A stretch of DNA of 64,000 bases from Penelope pileata. Lineage: Eukaryota > Chordata > Aves > Galliformes > Cracidae. The notes beneath the pieces were generated by a model that was given only the letters and a program-made list of their open reading frames with translations, searched no databases and was not told where the DNA came from. Shown here piece by piece: positions 10,701 through 22,105 of this stretch. Numbering within the stretch: position 1 is the first letter of the stretch; every line of letters begins with the position of its first letter. The stretch covers positions 1,112,369 through 1,176,368 of the forward strand of contig WBMW01002327.1 of NCBI GenBank assembly GCA_013396635.1, written 5' to 3'. The translations under genes were made by a program, and so were the position numbers.

Positions 10701-13311
10701 CAGTGATAAAGTCACTCCCTTGCAATTACCCAGAAACATCCATGAAAATGCAACACCACGCCCTCCAGTTGGGCTGGCCCAGCAGCTCAGACCTGAGGTG
10801 CTCTAGGTGCTAGGAATCATTCCTGGAGTTCATCCTTAACACTGTTTTTATGCAATTTACCTTTTTACTTCAAAGCTGGGTACTTGAATTGATGTCTACT
10901 TACTTTCAGGAAAAGACTTTTCTTCTGTTGCTCAGAGGGCTGTGTGACATGCCTGGGGAAGCTTTTGTTTTTGGGGATGCAGGAGTATGATTGGAAATGA
11001 GTCCCTGCTGACAGATTAGCCGGAGGCCAGTCAGGTATTTGGGATCTGTGAAAGCCCTGTCCAAGGAAACAACTTCATTTGCAAGGAGCAAGAAGGGACA
11101 TGGCTGTAGTTGGCTTTGTTTCTGCCTTTTAGGCAGATCTTGGGCCTTTTAGGGAGAGATATAGTGGTAATTTTCCTGGATTTAACACTTTTTGTCTCTT
11201 AGCCTGGCCTTGGAGTGAGCCAAGTAAAGCTGCACAACGCAGTCAAACCCAGCGTGGACTACGTCTGCCAGCTCAAATTCCCATCAGGCAATTACCCTCC
11301 CTGCATCGATGACACCAGAGACCTACTCGTCCACTGGTGCCATGGGGCACCAGGTGTTATCTACATGCTCCTCCAGGCCTACAAGGTACCTGAAATCCTG
11401 CAAAGATCCTTTGGGGACCCCTCAATGTGGAACTTCATCATGGAGAAAACTCAGTTGGGACACCCTTGACTGACATCAGGATGGCTTACGTGTACATGTT
11501 ATAATGAAATCACCGCATGGGGACCAATGGCTGAAGCAGAACATTTTAAAAGATTTTTTTAAGTTAAAAAAAAAAAAAAACTGAACTAAATATTTTTTTA
11601 AATTATTACATTGTGTTTTACAAAATTATTTTTGAAAACACCCATCAGCCTCACGGGGTGTCTTGTTGCAGGTGACTAATGGTGACAGCTAGTTGTGTGT
11701 TAAGTTATGGTCGTACAGTCCCATTCATGACCTCAAAACCATTCTCCTTTGAAAGCAGACAGTAAAGTCACAGCGTTAAGCCTTCAGTAGGAGCTAATTA
11801 ACCCAAGCCTCCCCACTCACACAGGGATGCTCTCTGTGTGAGGAAATCACCTCAGGATGGGGGAATTTTTCTTGTATCTACAGGTGTTTGGGGAACAGCA
11901 GTACCTAAACGATGCCCTGCAGTGTGCAGAAGTGATCTGGCAGTACGGGTTGTTGAAGAAGGGCTATGGGCTTTGCCACGGGACTGCTGGCAACGCCTAT
12001 GGTTTCCTAGCACTGTACAACCTCACTCAGAACATGAAATACCTGTACAGGGCCTGCAAGGTAAGAGCCCGTGTGAAGGAGGGAGAGGATTATTTTTTAC
12101 ATCACAGCTTTTTCCTATGAAACCTAATTTCTGTTGTGGTAGAGATGCAGCTAGATCTAACTAGCTCTACCAGCACAGTCCTTGAGCAATGTGGTCACTG
12201 CCTGACAGCCTGCACTGAAGGAATATTTTGCAGAAGCTTTGCTCTGCAAAGGGATAATGTGAGATTGAAAGTGGTGCTTATTTCAAGATGCATCTCTAAT
12301 GAAATCTGAACACAGTTTGTTCCTTTTTTTCCTAGTTTGCAGAGTGGTGTTTAAGCTATGGTCAACATGGGTGTCGGACTCCAGACACGCCGTTCTCTCT
12401 CTTTGAAGGTAAACCTCCATTTCTAAAGCTTGTGTTTTGTTCCTGGATCTGAGCCAGTCCAGCACTGGGGAAAATGTTCCACTGAAGTCTTTGCAATACT
12501 CAGTGTAAAGAGTGAGAGGGAAATAGTGTTCACTGTTCCTACCCTTTCCCAGAAGCAGTCTTCTGGTAATAGGCAAGCGGTTCCAGCTGGAGCATTGTTT
12601 TACTGGGCCTTCTGCACAGATTCCACACACAGGACAAAGTCTGTCCTACAGTAATTTGTAGCTTGCCTTCTCACTCAGTCTCTCTGTACATTTTTAAGGA
12701 TTAAGATCTTGTGTGGGCTTTCCAGTTCCATTTCAAAGATGAGTGAAGAACAAACAGGGTCATTTTTATAGGACTTGTTGGCTCCTGTGGAACTTTGTTA
12801 CTCCTGCCAATGGCTCCCAAAAATCTGCCGTCAGCAGGTACTGCTGACAGAATGGGTTCTTCAGCTAATACAAATCTCCCTAGCTTTGGGGCAGGCCAAG
12901 GAGCAAGGGCAGATACGTCAGTGAGTATCTGAGGCAACAACATCACAGGATCTAAAGTTTTGCAAAGACATTCAGATTCTTAAGCCTGTAGACAGGTAAA
13001 GCAGAAAGGAGGGGGCTGGAAGTGGGGTAAATTGTCATGTCTTCCTAGGTGTTTTTCAGCACTTGATTAACTCCACAACACTCTCCCCACTGAAGTACCT
13101 AAGCTGCTTGGGAAACCTAGACTCAGACCTAGGAAATGATTTACCCCTTTCTTGTCTTCTGTCCTCATGACTCATTCACTCCCTGAATAACTGATAACAT
13201 CTCTCTGAAGCACTTTGTTTTTTCTTGTTCTCAGGAATGGCTGGAACAATTTACTTTCTTTCTGACCTGCTGGTGCCAACCAAGGCCAAGTTCCCTGCAT
13301 TTGAACTCTAA
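4507..13311 (+). CDS. LANCL1: LANCL1, LanC-like protein 1 (3' part, residues 67-399)
   Basis: Seven coding exons join in frame: 4507-4714, 8557-8692, 9087-9233, 11203-11385, 11884-12060, 12336-12408 and 13235-13311. They sum to 1001 nt and end at TAA. The product matches residues 67-399 of the 399-residue vertebrate family, so only the N-terminal exon(s) lie left of the window. LanC-like proteins are cytosolic or membrane-associated alpha/alpha-barrel homologues of bacterial lanthionine cyclases. LANCL1 binds glutathione and zinc, and family work assigns it glutathione addition to dehydroalanine/dehydrobutyrine residues in damaged proteins. The zinc ligands fall where expected: Cys276 in HWCHGAPG and Cys322-His323 in GYGLCHGTAGN. 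All borders are GT/AG. No frameshift or premature stop was found, so the gene looks functional. The next gene downstream, MYL1, is on the same strand about 18 kb away. Confidence 0.97.
4993..5008. repeat. (AT)8 microsatellite
   Basis: Eight AT units in the LANCL1 intron, directly preceded by an A/T-rich run. Confidence 0.9.
7819..7844. repeat. Perfect inverted repeat (10 bp arms, 6 nt loop)
   Basis: ACTTGGGGGC at 7819-7828 and its exact reverse complement GCCCCCAAGT at 7835-7844 flank the loop TTAAAG. The stem is GC-rich and lies in a LANCL1 intron about 700 bp upstream of the next exon. Function is unknown. Confidence 0.85.
8557..8692 (+). CDS. LANCL1: LANCL1 coding exon, residues 136-181
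   Basis: The acceptor is ttcttcatag and the donor CAG|gtactg. One base completes Arg136, then 45 codons follow, including DELLYGRMGYLYALLFVNKH and ending IPQSHIQQ. Frame, length and sequence match the family without gaps. Confidence 0.96.
9087..9233 (+). CDS. LANCL1: LANCL1 coding exon, residues 182-230
   Basis: This exon is 147 nt (49 codons) in phase 0 on both sides, with acceptor cgtccacag and donor CAG|gtaaga. It contains KSPLMYEWYQEYYVGAAHGL followed by AGIYYYLMQ, the LanC barrel segment with the conserved HGLAG motif. Confidence 0.97.
9234..11202 (+). other. LANCL1 intron, 2.0 kb
   Basis: Ordinary intron sequence between the exons ending at 9233 and starting at 11203. No repeat family or gene was recognised. 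Confidence 0.85.
11203..11385 (+). CDS. LANCL1: LANCL1 coding exon with zinc ligand Cys276, residues 231-291
   Basis: This exon is 183 nt (61 codons), phase 0/0, with acceptor ttgtctcttag and donor AAG|gtacct. It encodes SVDYVCQLKFPSGNYPPC and then LLVHWCHGAPGVIYML. The Cys of WCHG is residue 276 by exon counting, the first of the three zinc ligands. Confidence 0.97.
11386..11883 (+). other. LANCL1 intron, 0.5 kb, with an A15 tract
   Basis: This is a short intron between the two zinc-ligand exons. It contains a run of 15 A at 11566-11580 in a strongly AT-rich stretch (about 11541-11640). No other feature was seen. Confidence 0.85.
11884..12060 (+). CDS. LANCL1: LANCL1 coding exon with zinc ligands Cys322/His323, residues 292-350
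   Basis: This exon is 177 nt (59 codons), phase 0/0, with acceptor gtatctacag and donor AAG|gtaaga. It encodes VIWQYGLLKKGYGLCHGTAG followed by NAYGFLALYNLTQ. Counting places CH at residues 322-323, the remaining zinc ligands that face the glutathione site. Confidence 0.97.
12336..12408 (+). CDS. LANCL1: LANCL1 coding exon, residues 351-375
   Basis: This exon is 73 nt with acceptor tttttttcctag and donor GAAG|gtaaac, entering at phase 0 and leaving at phase 1. It encodes FAEWCLSYGQHGCRTPDTPF then SLFE and the first base of the next glycine. Confidence 0.96.
12409..13234 (+). other. LANCL1 last intron, 0.8 kb
   Basis: Bounded by donor GTAAAC and acceptor TTCTCAG. No further feature was recognised. 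Confidence 0.85.
13235..13311 (+). CDS. LANCL1: LANCL1 last coding exon, residues 375-399 and stop
   Basis: The acceptor is cttgttctcag. Two bases complete Gly375, then MAGTIYFLSDLLVPTKAKF and PAFEL precede the TAA at 13309-13311. The PAFEL terminus is conserved in vertebrate LANCL1. Confidence 0.97.
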
Positions 13312-14005
13312 ACCTGAGCTTGGCAGTTCCTTGCCCAAATCCTTCTGCACTTGGAAAAGCAGCTCAGAGCTGCTTTGTCCTCCTTCCAATCTCATCGTTG
13401 TTTACCTAACTGAATGTAAATCCATCCTCCTGAGGGCACACCAAGTTCTCTAATGTTTCTAGTTGTTGCGTTGCATTGTTTCAGTTTAAAAGACAAAATG
13501 ATTTTTGCTGATGTCTCCTGAAAACGCAGGGCTGTAGTTGGGAGCAGGGGAAAAATGTACAGTATTTTGTTGGCTATAAAATTTTGCTATTTTCTGTATT
13601 CCATTTCCTGGGAGAAAGTTTTTTATTGAATGTAACTTTGCCTGTTTAATTTAAGTCTTTTTTTCTTTGTTTTCATGCTGACAGATAGTTGCAGGAAGTT
13701 GTCCTTGGACAACAAAAGATGAAATACTGAAACTATTGCCCTCCAATGTGTTTTTAAGTGTTTTCTTTCTGACCATCCAGGGAGTAGGTAGTTTAGGAGC
13801 TAGGCTGCATCGCAAGAAGTGAATGTGATGGGCTGTGGAGTCTCTCTATTTTTTTGTCAGATTGCAAGTGGCACAGCTGGAACTGACACGCCAAAGCCTT
13901 GGCCTGAGTTTACATTTGTCTCTTTTATAGGCAAAGGCTATTATGCATCGCTCTGTCATGCATTTTTTCCAGTGACAGACAAATAAATAATCCACTAGCT
14001 TTTGT
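13312..14005 (+). other. LANCL1: LANCL1 3' untranslated region (end inferred)
   Basis: This is AT-rich, non-coding sequence directly after the stop. A canonical AATAAA lies at 13982-13987 and is followed by a GT-rich stretch, so cleavage near 14005 is plausible. Another AATAAA at 15333-15338 could serve a longer isoform. The end point is inferred from the signals only. Confidence 0.5.
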
Positions 14006-15600
14006 GCTTATTTGCCATCTTGTGCTAAACCTTGCAAAAGTTCAATCATTTCATAGAAAATTGAAATTTAGAAGCAAGCTAAGAATTCACACTGGTGTGG
14101 TTGCTCCTGTTTAGCTTTGAAAATTTACTTTGCAATCTTTATTTAAAATTGTATATGAATATTATAGGTGACTGCCAGCAGCAGCATAGGAAAAGAAAGG
14201 TATTCCACTGAGTTCTCTCAGTGTTTAGCCTGTTACCTGTGTAGAGGTTGTTTACAGTCTTTGTTTTATAAGCTTTCTCGACCCTGGATAATTTGAGTCA
14301 CTTGTTACTGCTTCTTGTAGCTTGATATGCACTACATCTACTCAACTGGAAAATTTGCCCTAGGTTAAATAGTTTTGACCTGACAGTGCACCAGAAACTT
14401 GCAAGGAGTAAACCTGCTTTGCTGCCCTTCGCTGATTCTAATTTACAGCAGCTGGGGACCTGTCCCCCCCTTAAACCATTTCTTTATTTTGAGCACCAAG
14501 CATGAGCTAAATACCGAGTACAGTGTAAGGTACTGACTCCACTTCACTACTTTGTGCTGTTCGGGGCCAGCTCCACCTCCACAAGTGTGGCCATGGGTTT
14601 GGTTTTTCAAGGATGCAGCTGATGAGTGGCTCCGGCCGTCTGAGAGCAGGAGAGCAACTTCAGGGCAGCTTCAGGGCAGCCTCCAAGCCAGCAGCATGAA
14701 GCAGAAGCAGCACCAGCTGTCCAAGTCTTCTCCAGAGGGCATAGTGCTGCCTTGAGGACCAAACCTGGCATGCTTGTAGCTAGCTCACCTCTCAACAGTG
14801 ACATAAGGCAGACCTGAAAGAACCTCTGCAATGGGCTACTTCAGCGACAAGTAGAAAGCATTCCTGAAGGCTGCCTCTCTCCTCAAAGCACAGCCTCCTA
14901 CGTTTCAGCCAGCTCATCAGAAGACAGCCTGAAGCACAGAAACACTCGTCTGCTTTGGGCTGGGCATCCCTGTCAGGAGCCTGAAGCTCACGCAGACTTA
15001 GGTGGTGTTCATCCCTGTTGTTTCTGGGACTCATGCAATATAGGGAGGTGACTGGAAAGGAAGAAGCACAGCCTTGAGAGCAGGAGTTGGCTAATCAAAC
15101 AGCATGATAGGGGGATCCCTGTAGCGTCTGAGGCCTGCTGTAAGTCACCTCCCATTGTGCCTGGTGTGACAGTGGTGTGGGACACTGGTCTGAACCTGGA
15201 TTTCACCTGGGCATTGCTTTTGCAGATGAGATGGTTTGTGCAGCCTGATGGGGCAGCAACGTGTCCCAGGCTTCACACACAGATCAGGAAGTCACCAGGG
15301 CTGGTGCAGAAGTGGCAAGTGGAGCACTGTTCAATAAAACATGAAAATGAACAAGCTTTGGGTTATTTTTTCACCCATTTTGTGACCAGGATTCATGTTT
15401 GAAGAAGTAAGAGTATGCCACGACCACCAGGCTGGTGAAGTTGCTGAAGTGTTCTCAGGTGCATCCATGAGGTAGATAGCGACTGTGGAACCCAGAAATG
15501 CTGTCAGCAGGTAAATCCTGCTGGGGCACTCCAGACAGTTTTGACCCTTTCCTTGCAGCAGTGCAAACCAGCTTTATCACAGGTGCTCACTAACAATATG
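14006..15600. other. LANCL1-MYL1 intergenic region, proximal part
   Basis: No gene was recognised. The open frames on both strands around 14.55-15.4 kb have no recognisable domain. The AATAAA at 15333-15338 leaves open a longer LANCL1 3' end. Confidence 0.6.
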
Positions 15601-15737
15601 AGTATGTCATCAGCTGCTTACTGGCAGCTCTGAAGTCATCTCATGTTGCAAAGCAACTGACTGACAGACATTGAACAAGCAGGAAAATACACCTCAGGGC
15701 TGGCTATTGGAGAAGTGATTCAGGCTGAGACCTTGCT
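15601..15737 (+). repeat. 140 bp direct repeat of unknown family, copy A
   Basis: This segment matches 26355-26495 in the same orientation over its whole length, with a 42-nt stretch that is identical (15621-15662 and 26374-26415). Similarity falls away outside both copies. No TG/CA termini, poly-A or target-site duplication is evident, and I cannot assign it to a named repeat. Confidence 0.85.
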
Positions 15738-15936
15738 GCCTGAGAAGGACCGTATCAGAATCATAACCATCACCAAAAACAACGCAATAAATTTCTCTGT
15801 TATCCACGGTGGTGCTTTTTAAAAATCAAGTGCCTCATACCCCCCAAAAATAAATGAAAACCACAGTTTGAATGCAGTGCCACCCAGCTCAATTTGTGCT
15901 GGTGCATCCCTGTCAGCAGCTGGTTGCAAAACACNA

Positions 15937-16870
15937 CCCTCCTGATGGCTAATCTAAATCTCCCGTTTTGGTTTAAAACTATTCCTCCTTGTCCTGTCAC
16001 TATCAAACAGTGTAAAAAGTCACTCCGCCTCTTGTTTATAAGCTCCCTTTAAGTACTGGAAGGCTGCAATGAGGTCTTCCCAGAGCCTTCTCTTTTCCAA
16101 GCTGAACAAGCACAGTTCCCTCAGCCTTTCTTCATAGGAGAGGTGTTCCAGCCCTCTGTGCATCTTTGTGGCCCTCTTCAACCTGCTCCAACAACTCCAT
16201 GTCTTTCTTGTGCTGCAGGCCCCAGGCCTGGATTTAGTACTGCAGATGGGGCTTCACGAGAACAGAGCAGAGGGGAGCAATCCCTTCCCTCACCCCACTG
16301 CCACCCCTCTGTTGATGCGGCCTTCCAGGCAGCAAGAGCACCCTGCTGGCTCATGTCCAGCTTTTCATCCACCAGAACCCCCAAGCCCTTTTCCGCAGGG
16401 CTGCTCTCGAGTTCTCCCAGTCTGTATACATATCTTGGATTGCTCCAACTTTGCACTTGGACTTGTTGGAACTTCATTAGGTTCACGTGTGCCCACTTCT
16501 CAAGTTTGTCAAGGTCCCTCTGGATGGCATCCCTTCTATTTTATTAACTGCACCACTCAGCTTGGTGTCATCAGCAAACTTGCTGAGGGTGCACTCAATC
16601 CCACTGTTTTTGTCATTGATAAATATGTTGAAGAGAATCAGTCCCAAGACAGATCCCACCACTCGTCACCGGTCTCCACCTGGACAGAGCCATTGACCAC
16701 AGCCCTCTAGCTGTGACCGTTCAACTAATTCCTTATCCACTGAACAGTCAGCTCCTCAAATGCATCTCTCCAATTCAGACACAAGAATGTGGTATTGGAC
16801 CATACCAAAGGCTTTTCAGAAGTCCAGGTAGATGACATCAGTTGTTCTTCCTTTGTCCACTGATGCTGTT
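15937..16870 (-). mobile_element. CR1 LINE, 5'-truncated, with reverse-transcriptase remnant
   Basis: Read on the minus strand, this is the 3' part of CR1 ORF2. It shows a YLDF-x-KAF block near 16850, the catalytic FADD block with KFADDTKLS near 16590-16557, and ESSPAEKGLGVLVDEKLDMS near 16400. Stops interrupt the frame, for example a TGA inside the YLDF-KAF block, so it is inactive. The 3' tail past about 15937 is missing or unrecognisable. The single n of the assembly (15935) lies at this border. The element is non-LTR, family-typical of birds. Confidence 0.9.
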
Positions 16871-18477
16871 GCTCCAGATTGGTCAGGCATGATCCTTCCT
16901 TCCAGCATACCTGCTGGGAATGCTGACAGTGACAGTCCTTCTAGGGCCCACCAGCACATCCCAGGGCTTCTTGTTCAACTTGCAGCCGTGATAAGGCAGC
17001 GAGCAGGAGCAGATTAGGTCTTCTCATCAGATGGGCAACTCTTGAAACCGTTTAAACATGCAGAAGTGTCTGTCCTGGAGTCAACAGGTGCCATGACAAA
17101 GCTGGCTCCTCCTGATTTGGCCAAGGAAGACTGTCATCAAGATTATGCCCACAAAGAATACGCCACCACCCTGAAGTGTCCCACCTGCAGTGTCGAGGCA
17201 GAACCTCTAGTGAAGAGTTGCTCTGAGATAACCAGATTTTAAAAGCAAGAGGAACTATTTTCAATGAGATACAAATGGTACATCCCAACTCCAGCGGAGA
17301 ATGTCAGGAAAGGGGGAATCTGATGTGACAGTAGAGGGAGGGACACAGACACTTCTCTTCTACTTTTCTACCAGGAACGAACACTTCTCCATGACTGCAA
17401 CCTTAGAAGGAAAGAAGAAAACCCCATCCAGCTGCTAAGTCATGCCCCTAGAGAATTGAGATCCAGCTCTTGTACAGCCCCAGGAAAGTCACAGAAACAA
17501 AAAAGCCTACATGGAAGAAGTTGCATTTGTACACTGTGAAGGATCAGAGAGAGATGAGAACTGTGCGGGCCCCTCAGAAGTGCACAGTCATACATATCCT
17601 AGGAAAAATAAATAAATAAGCTAAACAAAATGCATCTTTCCCAGTCTTACCTGTGGCTACACAAACTCCTCCACAAGCTCCACCAAGGGAGGACAACTCC
17701 TCATTCCCTTCAGCCATCCAGGCAAGTTTTCAAGAAAATGCTCCACACGACACATGACAGTGCTCTGTGCCTCCCCAGTTTTACATGCATTGCTCCCAAC
17801 TCCCAGAAACCACAGAGCCACCAAGCCCCAGGCAGCCCTGGACTCTGAGAGGTTCTTCTGCACCAAACCTGCCTCCTCCAGGACCCTCACATGGTTTGGG
17901 GGCACCCCAAAAGGCCAAAAGCATCAAGAAAAGGCAGTTCAGCACATGTGAAAGGGTCCTGAGGCTCACTGCAGAGACATCTTGACATCAAGGGAAAACT
18001 AAGCCTATGCAGGGCTGAAATGGCTCCTGCAGATGGGCTTGCAGTGCTGTCCCATCAGGATGTGGCCTGGAGCCAATGACTTTTCCCTGATGGGCAGTCT
18101 CAGGAGTTCAGGAAACCCTTTATTTCTGCTCTGTGCAAGGACTGAGGAGAGCAAGACAGGGAACAGAGCCCCATGGACAGGGATTTTCATGCCAGTGGGG
18201 TTTTGGAGGGGTTCCCTGCGCGCAGCAGGCACGCAATATTAGCTTCCAAACTCACTGTCAGCCCAGAAGGAAACATAATTAGCGGTCATGCCAGTGAACA
18301 CTCAAACCTCCAAATACAGTATCATAGCTGGCATAGGTGGATACTTCAGCATCTTTATATCTGGAGCTTTTAACTCATGGAGCTCATTAACCTTGGCAGG
18401 AGGGGGCAAGCATAGATTTTCAGATCACAGCTGAACCTGAGAGGATTGCTTCTTTGACTGTTCTCTTCCTGAATCAG

Positions 18478-18550
18478 TCACAAGACAGGACAAGGGGAAA
18501 CGGTTTCAAACTGAAAGAGGGGAGATTTAGACTGGATATAAGGATTCTAT
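18478..18550 (+). repeat. CR1 LINE fragment, sense
   Basis: The frame reads QDRTRGNGFKLKEGRFRLDI, the C-terminal part of CR1 ORF2. The piece stops abruptly at a T-rich low-complexity run. Confidence 0.8.
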
Positions 18551-18575
18551 TCTATGTTCTATACCTTATGCTTGC

Positions 18576-18618
18576 ATTTTTTTTTATTATTATTATTTTT
18601 ATTTTTTTTGAGGGGGGG
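18576..18618. repeat. T-rich / (ATT)n low-complexity run
   Basis: A T-tract with four ATT units, followed by a G-run (about 18613-18619), immediately 3' of the CR1 fragment. Confidence 0.85.
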
Positions 18619-21600
18619 ATGGTATTTTTGTTCATCTCCTTAGCTTTGCTTTTCTCAGTGGCAGTGATGTTCTGGGAAGGTCATCTTCGTGGGTCAGATC
18701 TGGAGCCAGTGCCTGATCTGTGTAAAGCCCATGGCATTAAGCTGATTTAGAGCAGTTTAGGATCCAGCTCTTCTGCAACAGCTGAACGTAGGAGTCAGGC
18801 TGAGTTTAATTAACTTTGAATGGCTGATCACGTTTCAGGCCTACCTAATAAACTTGTTTGTGCCTGACCTTAAAAGCAAGTCTTGGTATATTAGCTAAAG
18901 GATCCCAGCGATTAAGACCTGACAGGTAGGATTTGGTTTTGTTTCTTCCTTTTTGAAAAGAACAGGCAAACTCTTCCATCATTTAGACAGCATCAGGATG
19001 GCCCCCATCAAATAGCCCTGTACCATGAGCTAGAAACAGACACAACACTCTCCCTTTAACACAAACTTATTTATATCCCTTGTGTACCCACTGCCTTTGC
19101 CAAAGGGCTTCAGAGAACTTTTTGGCTCTGGAGTGAGGATTACGGATGGTGCTACTGCAGAAGTGACATTGCTTGGCTTGGGCACTGCTATGTGAGGCCA
19201 CAGGCAAGATGGAGAGCAGAGGGGCTCGCTGCACTGATGGTCATGCTGACACCACTGTGAACATTGTCTGGAGACAAACATCACCTACCTGGTACCACCC
19301 AGTACCACCCCACTGGCACAACTGACCTCAAAGTGGAAGGTGAGCACGAAAACCTAGGCAGCTGCTCTGAGATCTGGAAGAGACCATCACATCGTTGCAT
19401 CCTGTAGGGTTTCTGCTGTTTCAGTATCAAAACCGCTCCCCCAGCTGTTGGAGGAAAAACAGGACAAAATGGCTGTTGATACAGTTGCTGATTTAAGGCA
19501 GAGCCTGCTTTTGCATCACCCACAAAGCACTGTATTCCCAACTGCTGCTCGAGCCAGCTTCCACTCCCAGTGTGGCGATTCCTGATGTTTTCTCCTGTGG
19601 CAGAGCTGCCTGAAGGCATTTCTGATTTATTTCGCTCCCCCCTTCACTCCCACTCTCTTGTTTCTGCCTCCATGCTGCCCTTTTTGAGGAAGAAGGGTGG
19701 TACCTTTTACTCTGGATTGTTTCACAACTCCAGTTCACTGCATCACAGCAAGGGGGAGGCAAAATGCAGTGTGACAAAGGCAAAACCATCCAGCTGCACC
19801 CTCCCCTGCTGCTCTTGGAGAACAGCACCCCAGGAGCACCCAAAACCAGTCTCAACATTCGGGTAATCTAGATGTGAAGAGGTCCCAGCAGATGGGGAGA
19901 AGAGTAAACTCTCTCATATAGCCCCCAGCTCCAGAGATACAAGAGGCATTTGTTTTTACCATTCCATGCTAGACAGGACATCTCACAGCCAGCCCTGCAC
20001 CCTCAGATGCTGTGCATCCCCTCTGCTCTTTCCAGAGGAGAAAATACAGCAAATTTAGCCAAAAAGCACAACAGACTGTACTAAACTGTCACCTTGTCAT
20101 TTGCACCCACCCACCTATGTAGATGACAGGATGCAGCTCGGCTGCCTCTTGGTGAGGAAGACAACCAGCAGCAGAGAAGACCCAGAGGTGCTCAAAACCA
20201 CGTTGAAAGGCTTAAGAAGGGAAACTAAGACTGCGCCTGTGGGGAGCCATTTAACTCCATCTCCTCATGGCTGGGGAATTTCTCACTGGCAGGACACATG
20301 TCAGGCTGCCCTCATTTTGCGGCCGTTGCAGTTTGCTGCAGCATTTGCAGCGATCTCAGGCGGTAATCGAATCCATTGGTAGTGCTTCATCGTCCATAAA
20401 TCCCATTGGAGTCTGGGCCATAAATAGTTACACTACAGCATGCAGCTGCATACAGGGCAAGAGCAAATGTTCCACACAACGGCTGTTGGCTCTAATCTGA
20501 TTAATTGAGGAGTTGATCATGTTTCCACCATTTGGCCAAGTTTTATTATAGCTGCCCCTCCTTAAGGCACACTCTCACCAGCGAGGGGGAGACCGCAGCA
20601 CCACTGAGCAGCTTCACTGCAGGAGAGACCCACAGCAACTCAGCTGCGGGGGCTTCTTGGAGTTGTTTTGTAGCAGTTTGCTCTGTCCCTGAGATGTTGC
20701 CACCTCCATGGTCCCAATGGTGCTCTCAGTAGTGGAGAGGAAGGGATCAACCAGATTTTCCAAGTGCAGAAGACAGTCTAAAAGACTATGAGAAGGTCAC
20801 CATAAAACAAACTTTGAATGAGAGCACATCCCACATCCAGGACACCCTCGTTAGGGATTCGCAGCTCATTTATTCCTTTGGGAAAGAGGACAAAGCCCCC
20901 CTGGATGGCAGCTACAGCAGGTCACCCTTAGGTAAAAGCCACATCAGGCTATGGCAGAGCAGCTCCCAGAGCCAGGCTCACTGCCCCACAGGACTGCGGC
21001 CACAGAGTTTACAAGCCTGACAAATCCACCTACAAGAAGCTGGGCTCTGCACCAAGAGCAGGGAGGTGCCAGTGGAAGTGTTTGGGAACCCCCAGTGTTC
21101 TTCACCACGGGGGATAAACTCCAGGGTGTTTACAACACCCAAAGCTGGAAAATATCCTGTTCCAGCAAGGCTGACTCCGTGCTTTATGAGCATGCAGATA
21201 AGACTGAGCCTGATGAAGGGAACCTAAGTGAGTACGAACATCTTTGTGTTTCGGAAACACACAGATCTGGTATTTCCAACCCTATTTAGAACAGGACAAG
21301 CATTTTCCCCCTAACATTTTCATGATATCAATAGCTCCAGTTCCCGGGTTTTCATCAGAAGTAATTGAATTCATTCAATCCAACAACTGCCTAGCCTTCC
21401 TCTGAGAAGTCTTCGCATCCAAGTATTGAATTACTGCCTTGTAAAAGAGAGGAGCAATGCTATTAGAGCTCACTTTCCTGATTTGCCACAGGATATATCA
21501 GTGAGGGGGAAATTAAGAGGCATTCCTCGTAACAGGAAAAGAAATCGGCCAGTATCCTCTCCTTGCTTTTCTCACTCTGAGATTTATATATGATGTGGGT

Positions 21601-22037
21601 AACCCCAGATCCTCTGCATCTCCACTGGAAGCCTCTGCAGGACACAGCAGAAATAAGGGCTGTACCAGAGCTATACACAAACCAACACACATTTTTTTAT
21701 TGTAAAAAGTTCACGCTGTGCCCATGCAGATAAAACTGAAAGCTTTAATAATTTCAGGTGATGGAAGCTAAACATGCCATCCTGCCATGGCTTCTGATCT
21801 GAATAGAAGCTACAGCACACCACTACTGAAGGTCACTTGGGAGGAGGCTCTGTTAAAACTGTGAGAAGGGTGGACCCAAGTGGACAGAGGCTAAGTAGCT
21901 GAGGGTTGGAGTCAAGCCTACAAAGTCTCAGCATGATGCTCTGACAATTCTCCAAATGTCAGAAATCCATCCAAAGGGAAGAAACTTGGAGAGCAGAGGC
22001 TGGAAGTGATGTCTGAGAGCTGCTCCTGAAAGGCAGC

Positions 22038-22105
22038 ATAGAATCAGAGAATCATAAAGGTTGGAAAAGCTCTCTAAGATCATCTAGCATATTTCAGTGG
22101 ACATG
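22038..22105 (-). repeat. CR1 LINE 3' tail, antisense
   Basis: ATAGAATCAGAGAATCATAA then GGTTGGAAAAGC and GATCATCTAG are the reverse complement of the CR1 3' end with its ATTCT-type terminal repeats. Confidence 0.8.

Noticed and set aside
15333..15338. Distal AATAAA as the LANCL1 poly(A) site
   Set aside because: Possible, but the nearer signal at 13982 with a GT-rich follow-up fits better; kept as an alternative only.
16143..16710. + strand open frames of 134 and 180 codons
   Set aside because: They are the antisense of the CR1 reverse-transcriptase remnant and have no independent support.
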